Positions 35,857-45,537 of a stretch of DNA of 64,000 bases are shown in pieces. The notes below the pieces were generated by a model. That model was given only the letters and a program-made list of their open reading frames with translations. It was not told the origin of the DNA and ran no database searches. Position 1 is the first letter of the stretch. Every line of letters begins with the position of its first letter. The stretch comes from Akkermansia muciniphila (lineage in GTDB: Bacteria > Verrucomicrobiota > Verrucomicrobiia > Verrucomicrobiales > Akkermansiaceae), in assembly GCA_945874895.1 (NCBI GenBank), contig CAMCIC010000009.1:57084-121083 (forward strand). Reading direction: 5' to 3'. The position numbers were made by a program, and so were the translations under genes.

Positions 35857-36786
35857 ATGAATGTGCTCTCTCGCGGTGTGTGGTTCCCCTTGGTTTTGGC
35901 GGTTGGAATGCTGGGAGCTTGGTTGACGATGTCGCCCACAGGGGCGGTGGCTGAGGAGAAAGCCGGAAGTAAGAAAAAAATTGTCTTTGTCGCGGGGAAG
36001 CCCAGTCATCCCAAAGGCGAACACGAACACCGAGCCGGTTGTTTGTTGTTGGCGGATCACTTGAACAAGAGCGGATTGCCCGTGGAGGCCGTGGTGGTCG
36101 AGAACGGTTGGCCTCAGGACGCGAGTGTGTTTGATGGTGCCGCGGCGGTGGTCATTTATTCTGATGGCGGCAATGGCCATCCTGCGTTGCGACAGTTGCA
36201 GGTGATGCGCGCGATGATCAACAAGGGAGTGGGCATTGGTTGCATCCACTACGCGGTGGAAGTTCCCGCAGGAGAGGCAGGCGATGCCATGCTCGATGGC
36301 ATGGGCGGATATTTTGAAATGAACTGGTCGGTCAACCCTCATTGGGAGGCCAAGTTCACACTTCCGGAACACGAGATCAGTCGCGGGATCCGCAGCTTTA
36401 GCATCCGCGATGAATGGTACTATCACATGCGTTTTCGCAAGGAAATGGAAGGCATCCGGCCGATCCTGAGCGATCTGCCACCGAAGGAAACGCTCACTCG
36501 TCGCGATGGTCCGCATTCGGGGAATCCTCATGTGCGTGCTGCTGTGATGGATCGCAAGGAAGCGCAGCATGTGATGTGGGCGTTCGATCGCCCCAAGTCG
36601 CTCGGCGGCGGTCGCGGCTTCGGTTTCACAGGCGGGCATTTCCATAAGAACTGGCAGCACGATGATCACCGACGCGTGGTCTTGAATGCGATCATTTGGA
36701 TGGCCGGATTGGAGGTGCCTGCCGGTGGCGTGCCATCGTCCACTCCCGATGATGATGCGATGAAAGTGAACTTGGATGCAAAGTAA
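35857..36786 (+). CDS. Secreted ThuA-domain protein
   Basis: 309 residues with a signal peptide (FPLVLAVGMLGAWLTM, cleavage near AVAEE). The ThuA/trehalose-utilization domain covers nearly the rest: KIVFVAGKPSHPKGEHEH, VVIYSDGGNGHPAL, GIGCIHYAVEV, EWYYHMRF and a glycine/histidine-rich end GFGFTGGHFHKNWQ. The fold is related to class I glutamine amidotransferases, but no amidotransferase cysteine triad is clear. ThuA-like proteins are greatly expanded in PVC bacteria and tied to sugar use, function unproven. The 267 bases upstream contain no gene I can support. Confidence 0.86.
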   Translation: MNVLSRGVWFPLVLAVGMLGAWLTMSPTGAVAEEKAGSKKKIVFVAGKPSHPKGEHEHRAGCLLLADHLNKSGLPVEAVVVENGWPQDASVFDGAAAVVIYSDGGNGHPALRQLQVMRAMINKGVGIGCIHYAVEVPAGEAGDAMLDGMGGYFEMNWSVNPHWEAKFTLPEHEISRGIRSFSIRDEWYYHMRFRKEMEGIRPILSDLPPKETLTRRDGPHSGNPHVRAAVMDRKEAQHVMWAFDRPKSLGGGRGFGFTGGHFHKNWQHDDHRRVVLNAIIWMAGLEVPAGGVPSSTPDDDAMKVNLDAK

Positions 36787-36942
36787 GGATAAGATTGTGT
36801 ATGGATGGTAAAAAAACGATGGGATTTTTTACGAGGGTGGATGCGCAACAATGGGAGAAATGTGAATCTGCAGATGAGGGATTGTGTTTGGGAATTTCAA
36901 GGTAAAAAGAGTGGCGTGGATTCGGCGTTCGTTCGTGGATGC

Positions 36943-38166
36943 ATGATCAACTCGATGGGCAAGCTTTGCTGCCTCATGGCTTTCTTTTTCCTTCATCCGC
37001 TATTGGCTCAAACCCCGGCCATGGAAAAGGTCGCGCCACGCTCTCATGAGCTGAGTCAAGTGATCGGCACGCAAATCATCAGTGCGCCCTATCGCCTGAC
37101 GAACCAACCCGCGCTGATCGAGATGGCGAAGGCACTGCGCGAGATGGGATCGGACATCCTCAAGCTGAGTGTATCTCCCAAGTATCCGGAACTCTATCAT
37201 CTCAAGCCGAATCCGGACATCAAGAGCCTGCGTGATCTCGTAACCAAGGAGTCGTCTTTCCCCTCTGTTTTCGACATGCCCTTCCGCCACATCATGCTGT
37301 GGGTCTATCCCTTCAGCGACTCGCTTCAGCAATTCCATAACGGGAAACTTCCGCAAAAAGAGGCTGATTTGATCTATCGGGAACTCTATGATTTCACCGC
37401 CCATCTTCTCACTACCTACTCGGGTTCTGGGAAATCTTTTTACCTCGGCAATTGGGAGGGTGACTGGCATACGGTGAAAGGCGGTGATCTCAGGGTTGAT
37501 GCCACGCCAGAGAGTCTACGCATCATGCGCGAATGGCTGCTGTTGCGCGAAAAGGCCGTCAGCGATGCGCGTCGCAACACTGACCACAAAGACGTGAAGG
37601 TATTTTTCTATGTGGAGATCAATCTTGTCAAAAAAGCCATGCGGGAAGGGCGACCCGCGATCGTGAATGAAGTGTTGCCTTACATCAAAACCGACTTCGT
37701 TTCCTACTCAAGTTATGATGTGACCAAGGGCGCTTTGAAAACAGGCGGTGATGCGGGCCGCAAGGAGCTTTTCGAAGCGATGGATTACATCGAAAAACAT
37801 TTGCCACCCAGTGATCTCGTGGGCAAAAGGGTCATGATCGGCGAATACGGTGTCACCCTCGAGTCGGTGGGCGATGCCCAGGCACAGGCCCAACAGGTGG
37901 CTCAGATGATGCGCTGGGGGCTCGAGTGGGGCTGTCCTTTTGTGTTGTATTGGCAGTTGTATTGCAATGAGATCAACGAGCAGACCCGCAAGCATCGGGG
38001 GTATTGGCTGATGGATGATCAGGGGAGAAAGCAGCCCGTCTGGAATCTCCATCGCGAATTTCTGCGAAAATCGCATGATTGGATCGAGGGATATGAAAAG
38101 AAACACGGCAAACCTCCCCGCCAAATCGAATACAATAAGGCTGCGATCGATTGGATTGATTCGTAG
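36943..38166 (+). CDS. Secreted glycoside hydrolase, clan GH-A-like, family not recognised
   Basis: About 407 residues. The frame opens at 36805, but a signal peptide beginning at ATG 36955 (MGKLCCLMAFFFLHPLLA) makes 36943 or 36955 the start. The body looks like a TIM-barrel retaining hydrolase: YLGNWEGDWH has a glutamate suited to acid/base, VFFYVEINLV and SYSSYDV follow, and MIGEYGVTLES has a nucleophile-type glutamate at the end of a strand, followed by PFVLYWQLYCNE. I cannot name the CAZy family. It is 24 bases from the end of the convergent CE15 gene and lies among carbohydrate genes. Confidence 0.7.
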   Translation: MINSMGKLCCLMAFFFLHPLLAQTPAMEKVAPRSHELSQVIGTQIISAPYRLTNQPALIEMAKALREMGSDILKLSVSPKYPELYHLKPNPDIKSLRDLVTKESSFPSVFDMPFRHIMLWVYPFSDSLQQFHNGKLPQKEADLIYRELYDFTAHLLTTYSGSGKSFYLGNWEGDWHTVKGGDLRVDATPESLRIMREWLLLREKAVSDARRNTDHKDVKVFFYVEINLVKKAMREGRPAIVNEVLPYIKTDFVSYSSYDVTKGALKTGGDAGRKELFEAMDYIEKHLPPSDLVGKRVMIGEYGVTLESVGDAQAQAQQVAQMMRWGLEWGCPFVLYWQLYCNEINEQTRKHRGYWLMDDQGRKQPVWNLHREFLRKSHDWIEGYEKKHGKPPRQIEYNKAAIDWIDS

Positions 38167-38189
38167 CGCACGCGGAAGAAATCTTTTTG

Positions 38190-39461
38190 TTAGGGTTGCT
38201 GTGGAAGATGTCGATCGCAGAAATCGCAATAAGCCTTCCAGTCTTCTTGGGTGACGTCATGGCGTCCATGTCGCAGAAAATAACCCATCCTATCATTCAC
38301 GAGCTGGCCGGGAGAGGGCATCGTTGTCGCTGTGAGACCTTCGTGTCCGAAAAGGGAATATGCGGGATTGGTGGCGCGGGCGGCAAGAAATTCTCCGTGA
38401 GGATCCGCCCAGCGGTCTTCGGTCGCGCTGGTGATAAGCAGGGGCCGCGGCGCGCAGAGCGACAGCAGAAAATGCGAATCAAATTCCATCGCGGATTCAT
38501 TTTCCGAATAGCGATGGAAATTTTTGCAGAACCAATGCGGGAATGAACGGTTGAGACGGCCGACCGTTTCTCCGAAGATGCGTTTGTTTAAGGCTGCGCC
38601 TCCAGCTCCGCTGTTTTGTGAGATCACGATCGCGTAACGAGGATCGCTGGCCGCGGACCAGAGAGCGGCTTTCCCCAAGCGGGAGAACCCTTGCACGGCC
38701 ACTCTTTTGCCATCCAGCGAGGGCTCTTGCACGATCCAGTCCATGGCTACGCTCATCCCCCAAGCCCACGCGGCAAGACTGCCCCAGGTTTCTGAGCTAC
38801 GATTTTTTTCCATTTCTGGATGCAGTGAGTGCACCCCGTTTTTCCAGCCGTCATCGTAGTCGGGGTCGATATCGCCATAGTATCCTGTGACCACGGCGTA
38901 GCCACGTTGGATGGCGTATGCCACCGGCCATTTGCCGGCATCCGTGCCACGCGATTCTTCCAGGGCATGATGAATATCGGGTTTTTTGAGTTCCTGATTG
39001 TTGACCCATGATCGGCACATCAGAATGCCAGGATCGGATTGTACGGATTGGTTTCCTTTGAAATTCAGACCGAAAATCACTGGTGGCAGCTTCACAGAGT
39101 TGCGGGGACGATAGATCAATAGGTCCAATGCGGTCTCGTCTTGTGAGGAAAAATACACCCTTACTTGCTGACGCAAGGCGGTTCCGTCCAGTGCATGAGT
39201 CGCTGGCTCCATGACGCGGAAGCGCAACGTAGGCCGCGGCGGGCTCACACCAAACATCCGCTGTTCCAAGAGATGAAATATTTCCGCGCGTCTGGTTTCT
39301 TGCCATTGCTTGGATGTCTCTGCGGACGAGCCATCCTGTTGCTGAAGCAGGGCTGGCAGCTGGTAGGCCGGTACTTGCGCTTCCTGGTAATTGAATTCCT
39401 CTGCTACGGAAGAGGATAAGGACAGAACGATCGCGAGCCATGATTTCATGATCGAGATCAT
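38190..39461 (-). CDS. Glucuronoyl methylesterase (CE15)
   Basis: 423 residues with an N-terminal signal peptide (SWLAIVLSLSSSVA). The CE15 core is plain: PPVIFGLNFKGN, GYYGDIDPDYDDG, LAAWAWGMSVAMDW, the nucleophile elbow VQGFSRLGKAALW (consensus GCSRxGKA), the Q-N-S-G-AGGAA oxyanion segment, TEDRWADPHGEF and a late GHEG histidine. CE15 enzymes cut ester bonds between lignin and glucuronate on xylan, or related uronate esters. It supports the view that neighbours handle glucuronoxylan-like substrates. The SOUL lipoprotein gene is upstream on the same strand, 76 bases away. Confidence 0.88.
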   Translation of the reverse strand: MISIMKSWLAIVLSLSSSVAEEFNYQEAQVPAYQLPALLQQQDGSSAETSKQWQETRRAEIFHLLEQRMFGVSPPRPTLRFRVMEPATHALDGTALRQQVRVYFSSQDETALDLLIYRPRNSVKLPPVIFGLNFKGNQSVQSDPGILMCRSWVNNQELKKPDIHHALEESRGTDAGKWPVAYAIQRGYAVVTGYYGDIDPDYDDGWKNGVHSLHPEMEKNRSSETWGSLAAWAWGMSVAMDWIVQEPSLDGKRVAVQGFSRLGKAALWSAASDPRYAIVISQNSGAGGAALNKRIFGETVGRLNRSFPHWFCKNFHRYSENESAMEFDSHFLLSLCAPRPLLITSATEDRWADPHGEFLAARATNPAYSLFGHEGLTATTMPSPGQLVNDRMGYFLRHGRHDVTQEDWKAYCDFCDRHLPQQP

Positions 39462-39537
39462 GGCTGTTTTTCCCGGACGGGCAAAGAAGCATGTCTGTCA
39501 TTGCGCATCACGTGCCGCATGGAGGATCAAATTTTTT

Positions 39538-40122
39538 TCAACGTTTGAGCAAGGCCTGCAGTTCCAGCGTGGCTTTTTCGCGCGGTGTGGATGGGCCGTT
39601 GTAGCCTAAGAGACGATATCGCTCGACGGTGAGTTTTTGAGCTTTGAGAGCAGAATCGATGGCGGTCTTCGCTTTGGTGAGGTTTTCTTTGCTGTCGGAG
39701 CCTTGCCATGTGTAGCTCAGCACGTCGGCCTTCGGCACGTCCTTGACTTCCACGGCACCGTTCGTACCGATGGTGCCCACCTTGTCGTTCTGATAGAGAA
39801 ATGCCATTGATGCCACTTCGAGATTCTGTTCTTTCTCCTCCATGCTCATTTCTACTGGAGCAGTCATCGGTATCTTGTTTTTTTGAATGTGGAAAAAGAG
39901 CGTCCAAAACGATGAGCCGCGACCACCAGGCTTGGCAAAGGCGGCACGATAGGCGGGCAGGCTTTTGCGCGTCACTTGATCGTAAGGGCCCGGCGTAGGC
40001 CATCCCTCTGGCAAGGGGGCTTCGCTCACGTAAGTGGGTTGTCCAGGCTGGGGAGCCTGACCATGGGAGGCACAGGATGCGATCATAGCGGTGAGCGTGA
40101 GCAAGACAGGAAGAAACTTCAT
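39538..40122 (-). CDS. SOUL heme-binding family lipoprotein
   Basis: 194 residues. The N-terminus MKFLPVLLTLTAMIASCASH is a lipoprotein signal with lipobox IAS-C, so the protein is attached to a membrane on the periplasmic side. The remainder matches the SOUL/HBP fold: YDQVTRKSLPAYRAA, SFWTLFFHIQKNKIPMTAPV (the PMTAPV segment is the family hallmark), VEVKDVPKADVLSYTW and a closing RYRLLGYNGPSTP. Function is probably heme or tetrapyrrole binding, unproven in bacteria. ATG 40122 replaces the longer frame from 40317. It diverges from the AraC regulator gene, sharing an 88-base promoter gap. Confidence 0.85.
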   Translation of the reverse strand: MKFLPVLLTLTAMIASCASHGQAPQPGQPTYVSEAPLPEGWPTPGPYDQVTRKSLPAYRAAFAKPGGRGSSFWTLFFHIQKNKIPMTAPVEMSMEEKEQNLEVASMAFLYQNDKVGTIGTNGAVEVKDVPKADVLSYTWQGSDSKENLTKAKTAIDSALKAQKLTVERYRLLGYNGPSTPREKATLELQALLKR

Positions 40123-40210
40123 GTCATCAATCAACCATGGATTCGCATCGGCGCAAGAGGGAGAGAGCAAATTCTTGAAAAACGGGAGGGCCTGGAGTGG
40201 TAGCACATGC

Positions 40211-40984
40211 ATGTCATGCCCGCAGCAAGAGTCGAGCGAACAAATCCAGAGGGAGTTTTTCTGCCGCTTGGGTGACGCAGGGCAGTTGTTGCAGTTGGTG
40301 GACGCTTTGCACGGCATTCATTTTTTTATCAAGGATCACCTCTGCCGTCACATCGCCGTCAGCCAGAAGTTTGCCGAACGACTGGGCCTGCAAAGCGCCA
40401 GTGAAATGATCGGCCACACGAACTACGAATTTTACCCCAAGCTGATTGCCGACAAATTTGCCATCGATGATCATCACATCCTCAAAACGGGTGAGCCTTT
40501 GCTCAATATCGTGGAGATGCTGCCCTCGGCGTGCGGGGGATTCGATTGGATCACCACCAACAAAATGCCCATTTTCGATGGCCAAGGTCGTGTCATCGGC
40601 ATCATGGGCACGCTGCAATCGCATGGTGATTATTTCCGCCCTTGGTTCCAAGGTTCCGGTGTGGGCAAGGCTGCGGAATACATCCAGATCCACTTCCGTG
40701 AACCGGTCGATTTGAAGCATCTCACCCGAGCAGCTGGATTGTCGCAGCGACACCTGAATCGGAAATTTCATGAAGTGTTCGGCATGTCGGCCCAAGATTT
40801 TTGGATCAACACGCGAATCCAGCGCTCCTGTGACGAGCTCACGGGTACTTCGAAAAATATCTCGGAAATTGCCCAAGAGTTTGGCTTCTGTGACCAGAGC
40901 GCCTTTTCGCGACAATTCCGCCAGCGCACCGGGTTGTCTCCGCTCGAGTATCGGCGGCGTTACGCGCCACCTCGTCGTGGCTGA
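40211..40984 (+). CDS. PAS-AraC family transcriptional regulator
   Basis: About 257 residues from ATG 40211 (upstream frame to 40091 reads through the divergent promoter). The N-terminal two thirds is a PAS sensor domain (GIHFFIKDHLCRHIAVSQ, ASEMIGHTNYEFYP, WITTNKMPIFDGQGRVIG). The C-terminal 100 residues are two helix-turn-helix motifs of the AraC/XylS family (LTRAAGLSQRHLNRKFHEV and ISEIAQEFGFCDQSAFSRQF). PAS-AraC genes next to PSD1/DUF1501 and glycan genes are common in PVC bacteria, so it probably controls neighbours in response to a small molecule. Confidence 0.88.
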   Translation: MSCPQQESSEQIQREFFCRLGDAGQLLQLVDALHGIHFFIKDHLCRHIAVSQKFAERLGLQSASEMIGHTNYEFYPKLIADKFAIDDHHILKTGEPLLNIVEMLPSACGGFDWITTNKMPIFDGQGRVIGIMGTLQSHGDYFRPWFQGSGVGKAAEYIQIHFREPVDLKHLTRAAGLSQRHLNRKFHEVFGMSAQDFWINTRIQRSCDELTGTSKNISEIAQEFGFCDQSAFSRQFRQRTGLSPLEYRRRYAPPRRG

Positions 40985-41067
40985 ATCGTCCCGAAAATTG
41001 GCGGATGGCGGCATGGCGTGACGAAGGACTTGTGTTACGGTAGGACAGTGCCTCCAAGCCCAACCAC

Positions 41068-44016
41068 ATGAAGGTCCCATCCATGATATTTCTCTCCCTT
41101 TCGCGTGCCCTGTGCACCATCATGCTTTGTTTTGGCGCGATGCGTTTGCATGCTCAAGCCAACGATGACATCGCGTTCTTTCGCGACCGGGTTAAGCCCC
41201 TATTGGACGAGCATTGCATCACATGTCACGGCGGCAGCGATGGCAAAGGTGGCTACAAGATCAAAGGCGGACTGCAATTGATCAGCCGCAAAGGTCTCAT
41301 GCTCGGCGGTGAACATGGGCCAGCTTACGACGAGAAAAATCCCCTTCGCAGTTTGTTGTTGGAAGCGATTTCCTATCGCAATGACGAATGGCAAATGCCG
41401 CCGAAAAACAAGCTTACGGATGAGCAGATCGCCATCATCACCGAGTGGGTCAAACGCGGAGTTCCTTGGACTCCGGAAGATGCGGATCTTCTGCGCGAGG
41501 TGAAGAGTCCGATTTCTGATCTCACCACGGTGAACGAGAGAACCAAGGCTTTTTGGTCTTACAAGCCGATGGTGCGACCGCCCTTACCAGAAGCGGAGGG
41601 CTTCGCTCATCCTGTGGATCGTTTCCTCGCGGTGCAGCGCGCCGCGCACGGTCTCGTGGCGAATCCCCCCGCGAGCAAGGCTGAATTGTTGCGCCGCGCT
41701 GCCATGGATCTCACGGGACTCGCGCCCAGCATCGCTCAAGTCAAAGAGTTTGAAAATGACACTCATCCTGATGCATGGAACAAACAAATCGAGCGCTTGC
41801 TCGCCTCGCCACAATACGGCGAAAAATGGGGACGTCACTGGCTCGATCTCGTGCGATATTCGGAGTCACAAGGGTTCGAGCGCGATACCAACAAATCGCT
41901 GGTATGGCGCTACCGCGACTATGTGATCGATGCGTTCAACCAGGACAAACCATACGACCGATTTCTGTTAGAGCAGTTGGCCGGTGATGAGATCGCCGAG
42001 CCCACGCGTGATTCCCTGATCGCCACAGGTTATCATCGACTGATGCAGTGGGATGACGAGCCCGCAGATCGTCTTCAACACATGTATGACATCATCGACG
42101 ACAACGTGCGCGTCACCACCGAGACCATGCTGGGCATGACAGTGGGATGCGCTCGCTGCCATGATCACAAGGGCGATCCCATTCCGCAAAAAGATTACTA
42201 CCAGCTGGCGGCCTTTTTTCGCAACATCAGCCCTATGGGAAATGGCGAGGAGAACTTACGTTCCGTTCCCGCCCGCGATGCTCAGGGGCCGTTGCAGATC
42301 CAACGCTGGAAGGCGGAAAAAGCTCGTGTCGCGTCGAAGATCAGCCTCTTGGAACGCGAGTATCGAAGCCGCACCGATGCCGCAGGTGTCACCGGTCCGA
42401 CGTCCGACGTGTCCTTGGTTTCCGATGCGCGCGCGCGGCCGTGGAAATGGCATTACACCTTCCAAAAACCCGCAGAGGACTGGAAAGCCGTGGGTTTTCG
42501 CGCCGAACTACAGGGCTGGAAAGAGGGTGTGGCCGGGTTCGGCACCGAAGTGCCGGGCGCCAAGGCCAAAACAAAATGGAATGGCAAGGACATCTGGCTG
42601 CAAACAACATTTTTGTTAGAGTCGATTCCCACCTCGCTTGTGATGTCTCTCTATCACGATGAGGACATTGAAATCTTCTGCAACGGCCAGTTGGTCTACC
42701 GTAAAGAAAAATACCTCGTAAAATACGATACAATCGAAGTATCAGATGCATTCATTGCTGCCTTGCAAACGGGTCGTAATGTGATTTCTGTGCACGTCAG
42801 ACAGACCAGTGGCGGGCAATACTTTGATATGGGGCTGACCATCAAAGGTCGATCCCTCCGTCGAGAAATGTTGGTCAACGCCAACCCGCACATCACTTCT
42901 GCGCAGCGTGAAGAATTCCGGACCTTGTTGGATCAACTCACGGCGCTGGATGCCAAACTGGACCAGCCGCAGGAACGGGCCCTCGCTGTGGCGGAAATGG
43001 GAGCCCAATCACCGCCCACCTTCATTCTGCTGCGCGGTAGTGCTCATGCCGAGGGGGCTCAGGTGCAACCGGCCTTTCCTGCGATCTTCGGCGGAGAAAG
43101 TGCTCAGATCCAGCCGCCTGCATCAGGGGAGAGTTCGGGTCGTCGTCTGGCTCTGGCCCAATGGATCACCCGACCCGACAATCCGCGTACGGCTCGCGTG
43201 ATGATGAACCGTTTGTGGCAACATCACTTTGGTCGTGGATTGTCCACCACACCCAATGATTTTGGATACCTCGGAACCCCTGCCACCCACCCGCAGTTGT
43301 TGGATTGGCTGGCTACGGAATTTGTCGCCAAAGGATGGAGTCTCAAGTCGATGCACCGTCTGATCATGACTTCGGCTGCCTATCAGATGTCGAACCGCCG
43401 TCACGACGCGAATCTGGCCAAAGATCCCGCCAATGAATGGTGGTGGCGCTTTCTGCCGCGGCGGCTCACATCAGAGGAGCTGCGCGATAACATCCTGGCC
43501 GTCACAGGGGAGCTCCATCTGCAAATGGGAGGTCCCAGCATTTACATCCCGATCCCAGAAGAGGTGTTGGCCACCTCCTCCACCAAAGGAGGCAAGTGGG
43601 GCAAAAGCGCTCCCGATCAGGTCAACCGCCGCACCGTTTATGCGGTCAGCAAGCGCTCGCTCTCCGTGCCATTCCTGACCGAACATGATCAAGCCGATAC
43701 CGATAACCCCTGTCCCGTGCGGTTCTCCACGATCGTTCCCACGCAGGCCCTGGGTATGATTCATAGCGACTTCATTCACAAAAAAGCTCAGGCGCTGTCG
43801 CAACGCTTGCGGCGCGAGGTGGGAGAAGACAGGGCGGCCCAAGTGCGATTCGCCTACCAACTCGCAGTGCAACGGGATCCATCCGCCGCTGAAGTCCAGC
43901 GCGCCGTCGAGTTTCTCTCCATGCTCGAACAACAGGAAAAACTCTCGCCCGATGTGGCATTGCAACGTTTCTGTCTCGCCGTTTTCAGTTTCAACGAATT
44001 CATCTTCATCGACTAA
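41068..44016 (+). CDS. PSD1 / DUF1549 / DUF1553 planctomycete-type cytochrome protein
   Basis: 982 residues with a signal peptide (LCTIMLCFGAMRLHAQA). Order: a planctomycete cytochrome C domain with heme motif HCITCHG at about residue 52; DUF1549 (LRRAAMDLTGLAP, WGRHWLDLVRYSES) with a second motif CARCHDH; an inserted beta-sandwich (about residues 455-605; WHYTFQKPAEDW, SLYHDEDIEIFCNGQ) like the galactose-binding jelly roll of beta-galactosidases; then DUF1553 (RLALAQWITRPDNP, MMNRLWQHHFGRGL, RLTSEELRDNILAV). It probably passes electrons or binds substrate in the periplasm; role unknown. It pairs with the DUF1501 gene 18 bases later. Confidence 0.9.
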   Translation: MKVPSMIFLSLSRALCTIMLCFGAMRLHAQANDDIAFFRDRVKPLLDEHCITCHGGSDGKGGYKIKGGLQLISRKGLMLGGEHGPAYDEKNPLRSLLLEAISYRNDEWQMPPKNKLTDEQIAIITEWVKRGVPWTPEDADLLREVKSPISDLTTVNERTKAFWSYKPMVRPPLPEAEGFAHPVDRFLAVQRAAHGLVANPPASKAELLRRAAMDLTGLAPSIAQVKEFENDTHPDAWNKQIERLLASPQYGEKWGRHWLDLVRYSESQGFERDTNKSLVWRYRDYVIDAFNQDKPYDRFLLEQLAGDEIAEPTRDSLIATGYHRLMQWDDEPADRLQHMYDIIDDNVRVTTETMLGMTVGCARCHDHKGDPIPQKDYYQLAAFFRNISPMGNGEENLRSVPARDAQGPLQIQRWKAEKARVASKISLLEREYRSRTDAAGVTGPTSDVSLVSDARARPWKWHYTFQKPAEDWKAVGFRAELQGWKEGVAGFGTEVPGAKAKTKWNGKDIWLQTTFLLESIPTSLVMSLYHDEDIEIFCNGQLVYRKEKYLVKYDTIEVSDAFIAALQTGRNVISVHVRQTSGGQYFDMGLTIKGRSLRREMLVNANPHITSAQREEFRTLLDQLTALDAKLDQPQERALAVAEMGAQSPPTFILLRGSAHAEGAQVQPAFPAIFGGESAQIQPPASGESSGRRLALAQWITRPDNPRTARVMMNRLWQHHFGRGLSTTPNDFGYLGTPATHPQLLDWLATEFVAKGWSLKSMHRLIMTSAAYQMSNRRHDANLAKDPANEWWWRFLPRRLTSEELRDNILAVTGELHLQMGGPSIYIPIPEEVLATSSTKGGKWGKSAPDQVNRRTVYAVSKRSLSVPFLTEHDQADTDNPCPVRFSTIVPTQALGMIHSDFIHKKAQALSQRLRREVGEDRAAQVRFAYQLAVQRDPSAAEVQRAVEFLSMLEQQEKLSPDVALQRFCLAVFSFNEFIFID

Positions 44017-44034
44017 CCCTCAACCATTTCAGCC

Positions 44035-45489
44035 ATGATTCATATTCCCAATTTCTGCGGTCAGGTGCGCCGACGCGAGTTCATCCATCAACTCGGCGGT
44101 GGATTCACTTCTCTCGCTCTCACCGGCTTGTTAGGGCAAAGCGGTTTTTTCTCACCGGCCCAGGGCGCCGAAATCATGGCAAACCCGCTGGCTCCGCGCG
44201 ATCCACAACTTCCCGCCAAGGCGAAGTCGGTGATTTTTCTTTTCATGTATGGCGGTCCGAGCCACATGGACACTTTTGATTACAAACCGAAACTCTATCC
44301 GCTCGATGGCAAGACGATCCCGATCAAGACCTTTGGCCGCGGCGGGAAAAAGAATGCCGGTCGCGTTGTGGGTCCTAAATGGAAGTTCAAGCAATACGGC
44401 CAGTGCGGCAAGCATGTGTCCGACCTCTTTCCTCACACGGCGCAGTGTGTGGATGACATCGCGTTCATTCACTCGATGACAGCGGATTCTCCGATCCATG
44501 GATCCGCCATGCTGATGATGAACAGCGGCTCGCTGCTCAGCGGTAAGCCCTCGTTAGGTTCTTGGCTCAATTACGGCCTCGGTTCCGTGAACGAGAATCT
44601 ACCAGGCTATGTGGTCATGCTCGATAAAACCGGTGGCCCCATTTCCGGTGCAAAAAACTGGTCCTCCGGCTACATGCCCGCCTCCTACCAGGGGGTCGTT
44701 TTTCGCTCACAGGGCGATCCGATTCTGAATCTGGCCGACACACACGGCATGAACCGCGTGCAGCAGCGATCTCTGTTAGACTATCTTGGGGATGTGAACC
44801 AAGGTCATTGGAAAGGGCGGGAAGATCATAGCGATTTGGCATCGCGCATCGCTAGTTATGAACTCGCCTTCCGCATGCAAACGACCGCGCCAGAGGCGAT
44901 CGATGTGGACCGTGAGCCCGAGCACATCAAGTCTCTCTACGGCATGGATCAACCGCGCACCGAGGACTTCGGTCGCAAGTGTCTGCTGGCACGTCGACTC
45001 GTGGAACGCGGCGTGCGTTTCATCCAGATCTACTCCGGTGGCGCGCACAACGATGACAATTGGGATGCCCATGGCGATTTGGAGGGAAACCACAATTTCC
45101 ATGCCGGGAATACCGATAAGGCGATCGCCGGATTGCTCAAGGATCTCAAGCAACGCGGTCTGTTAGACGAGACCTTGGTCGTGTGGGGTGGAGAGTTTGG
45201 CCGACAACCGACAGCCGAGTATGCGGCTGGCACGGGCCGCGATCACAACTCCTACGGCTTCACCATGTGGATGGCTGGCGGCGGCATCAAGGGCGGTGTC
45301 AGTTACGGAGAAACCGATGAACTCGGCTCGCAAGCGGTCGTGAATCGTTGCCAGGTGAAGCACCTGCACGCGACGATTCTCCACCAAATGGGCATCGATC
45401 CGAACAAACTGAGTTTCTTCTACAACGGCCTCGACCAGAAGCTCGTGGGGGTGGAAGAGATCGATCCGATCCGCGAGATCATGGCATGA
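44035..45489 (+). CDS. DUF1501 protein, Tat-exported sulfatase-fold family
   Basis: 484 residues. The N-terminal RRREFIHQLGGGFTSLALTG carries a twin-arginine motif followed by a hydrophobic core, so export by Tat is expected. The body is a DUF1501 domain of the alkaline phosphatase/sulfatase fold: SVIFLFMYGGPSHMDTFDYKP with metal-site residues, SPIHGSAMLMM, GGAHNDDNWDAHGD, VVWGGEFGRQP and GRDHNSYGFTMWMAGGG, where His/Asp repeats suggest metal binding. Pairs of PSD1 and DUF1501 genes are a trademark of Planctomycetota and Verrucomicrobiota; their joint function is not known. Confidence 0.9.
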   Translation: MIHIPNFCGQVRRREFIHQLGGGFTSLALTGLLGQSGFFSPAQGAEIMANPLAPRDPQLPAKAKSVIFLFMYGGPSHMDTFDYKPKLYPLDGKTIPIKTFGRGGKKNAGRVVGPKWKFKQYGQCGKHVSDLFPHTAQCVDDIAFIHSMTADSPIHGSAMLMMNSGSLLSGKPSLGSWLNYGLGSVNENLPGYVVMLDKTGGPISGAKNWSSGYMPASYQGVVFRSQGDPILNLADTHGMNRVQQRSLLDYLGDVNQGHWKGREDHSDLASRIASYELAFRMQTTAPEAIDVDREPEHIKSLYGMDQPRTEDFGRKCLLARRLVERGVRFIQIYSGGAHNDDNWDAHGDLEGNHNFHAGNTDKAIAGLLKDLKQRGLLDETLVVWGGEFGRQPTAEYAAGTGRDHNSYGFTMWMAGGGIKGGVSYGETDELGSQAVVNRCQVKHLHATILHQMGIDPNKLSFFYNGLDQKLVGVEEIDPIREIMA

Positions 45490-45537
45490 GGGTGGAAATC
45501 CTGTTGAGTAAGATCGCCATGGCCCCATAGCACTCCG

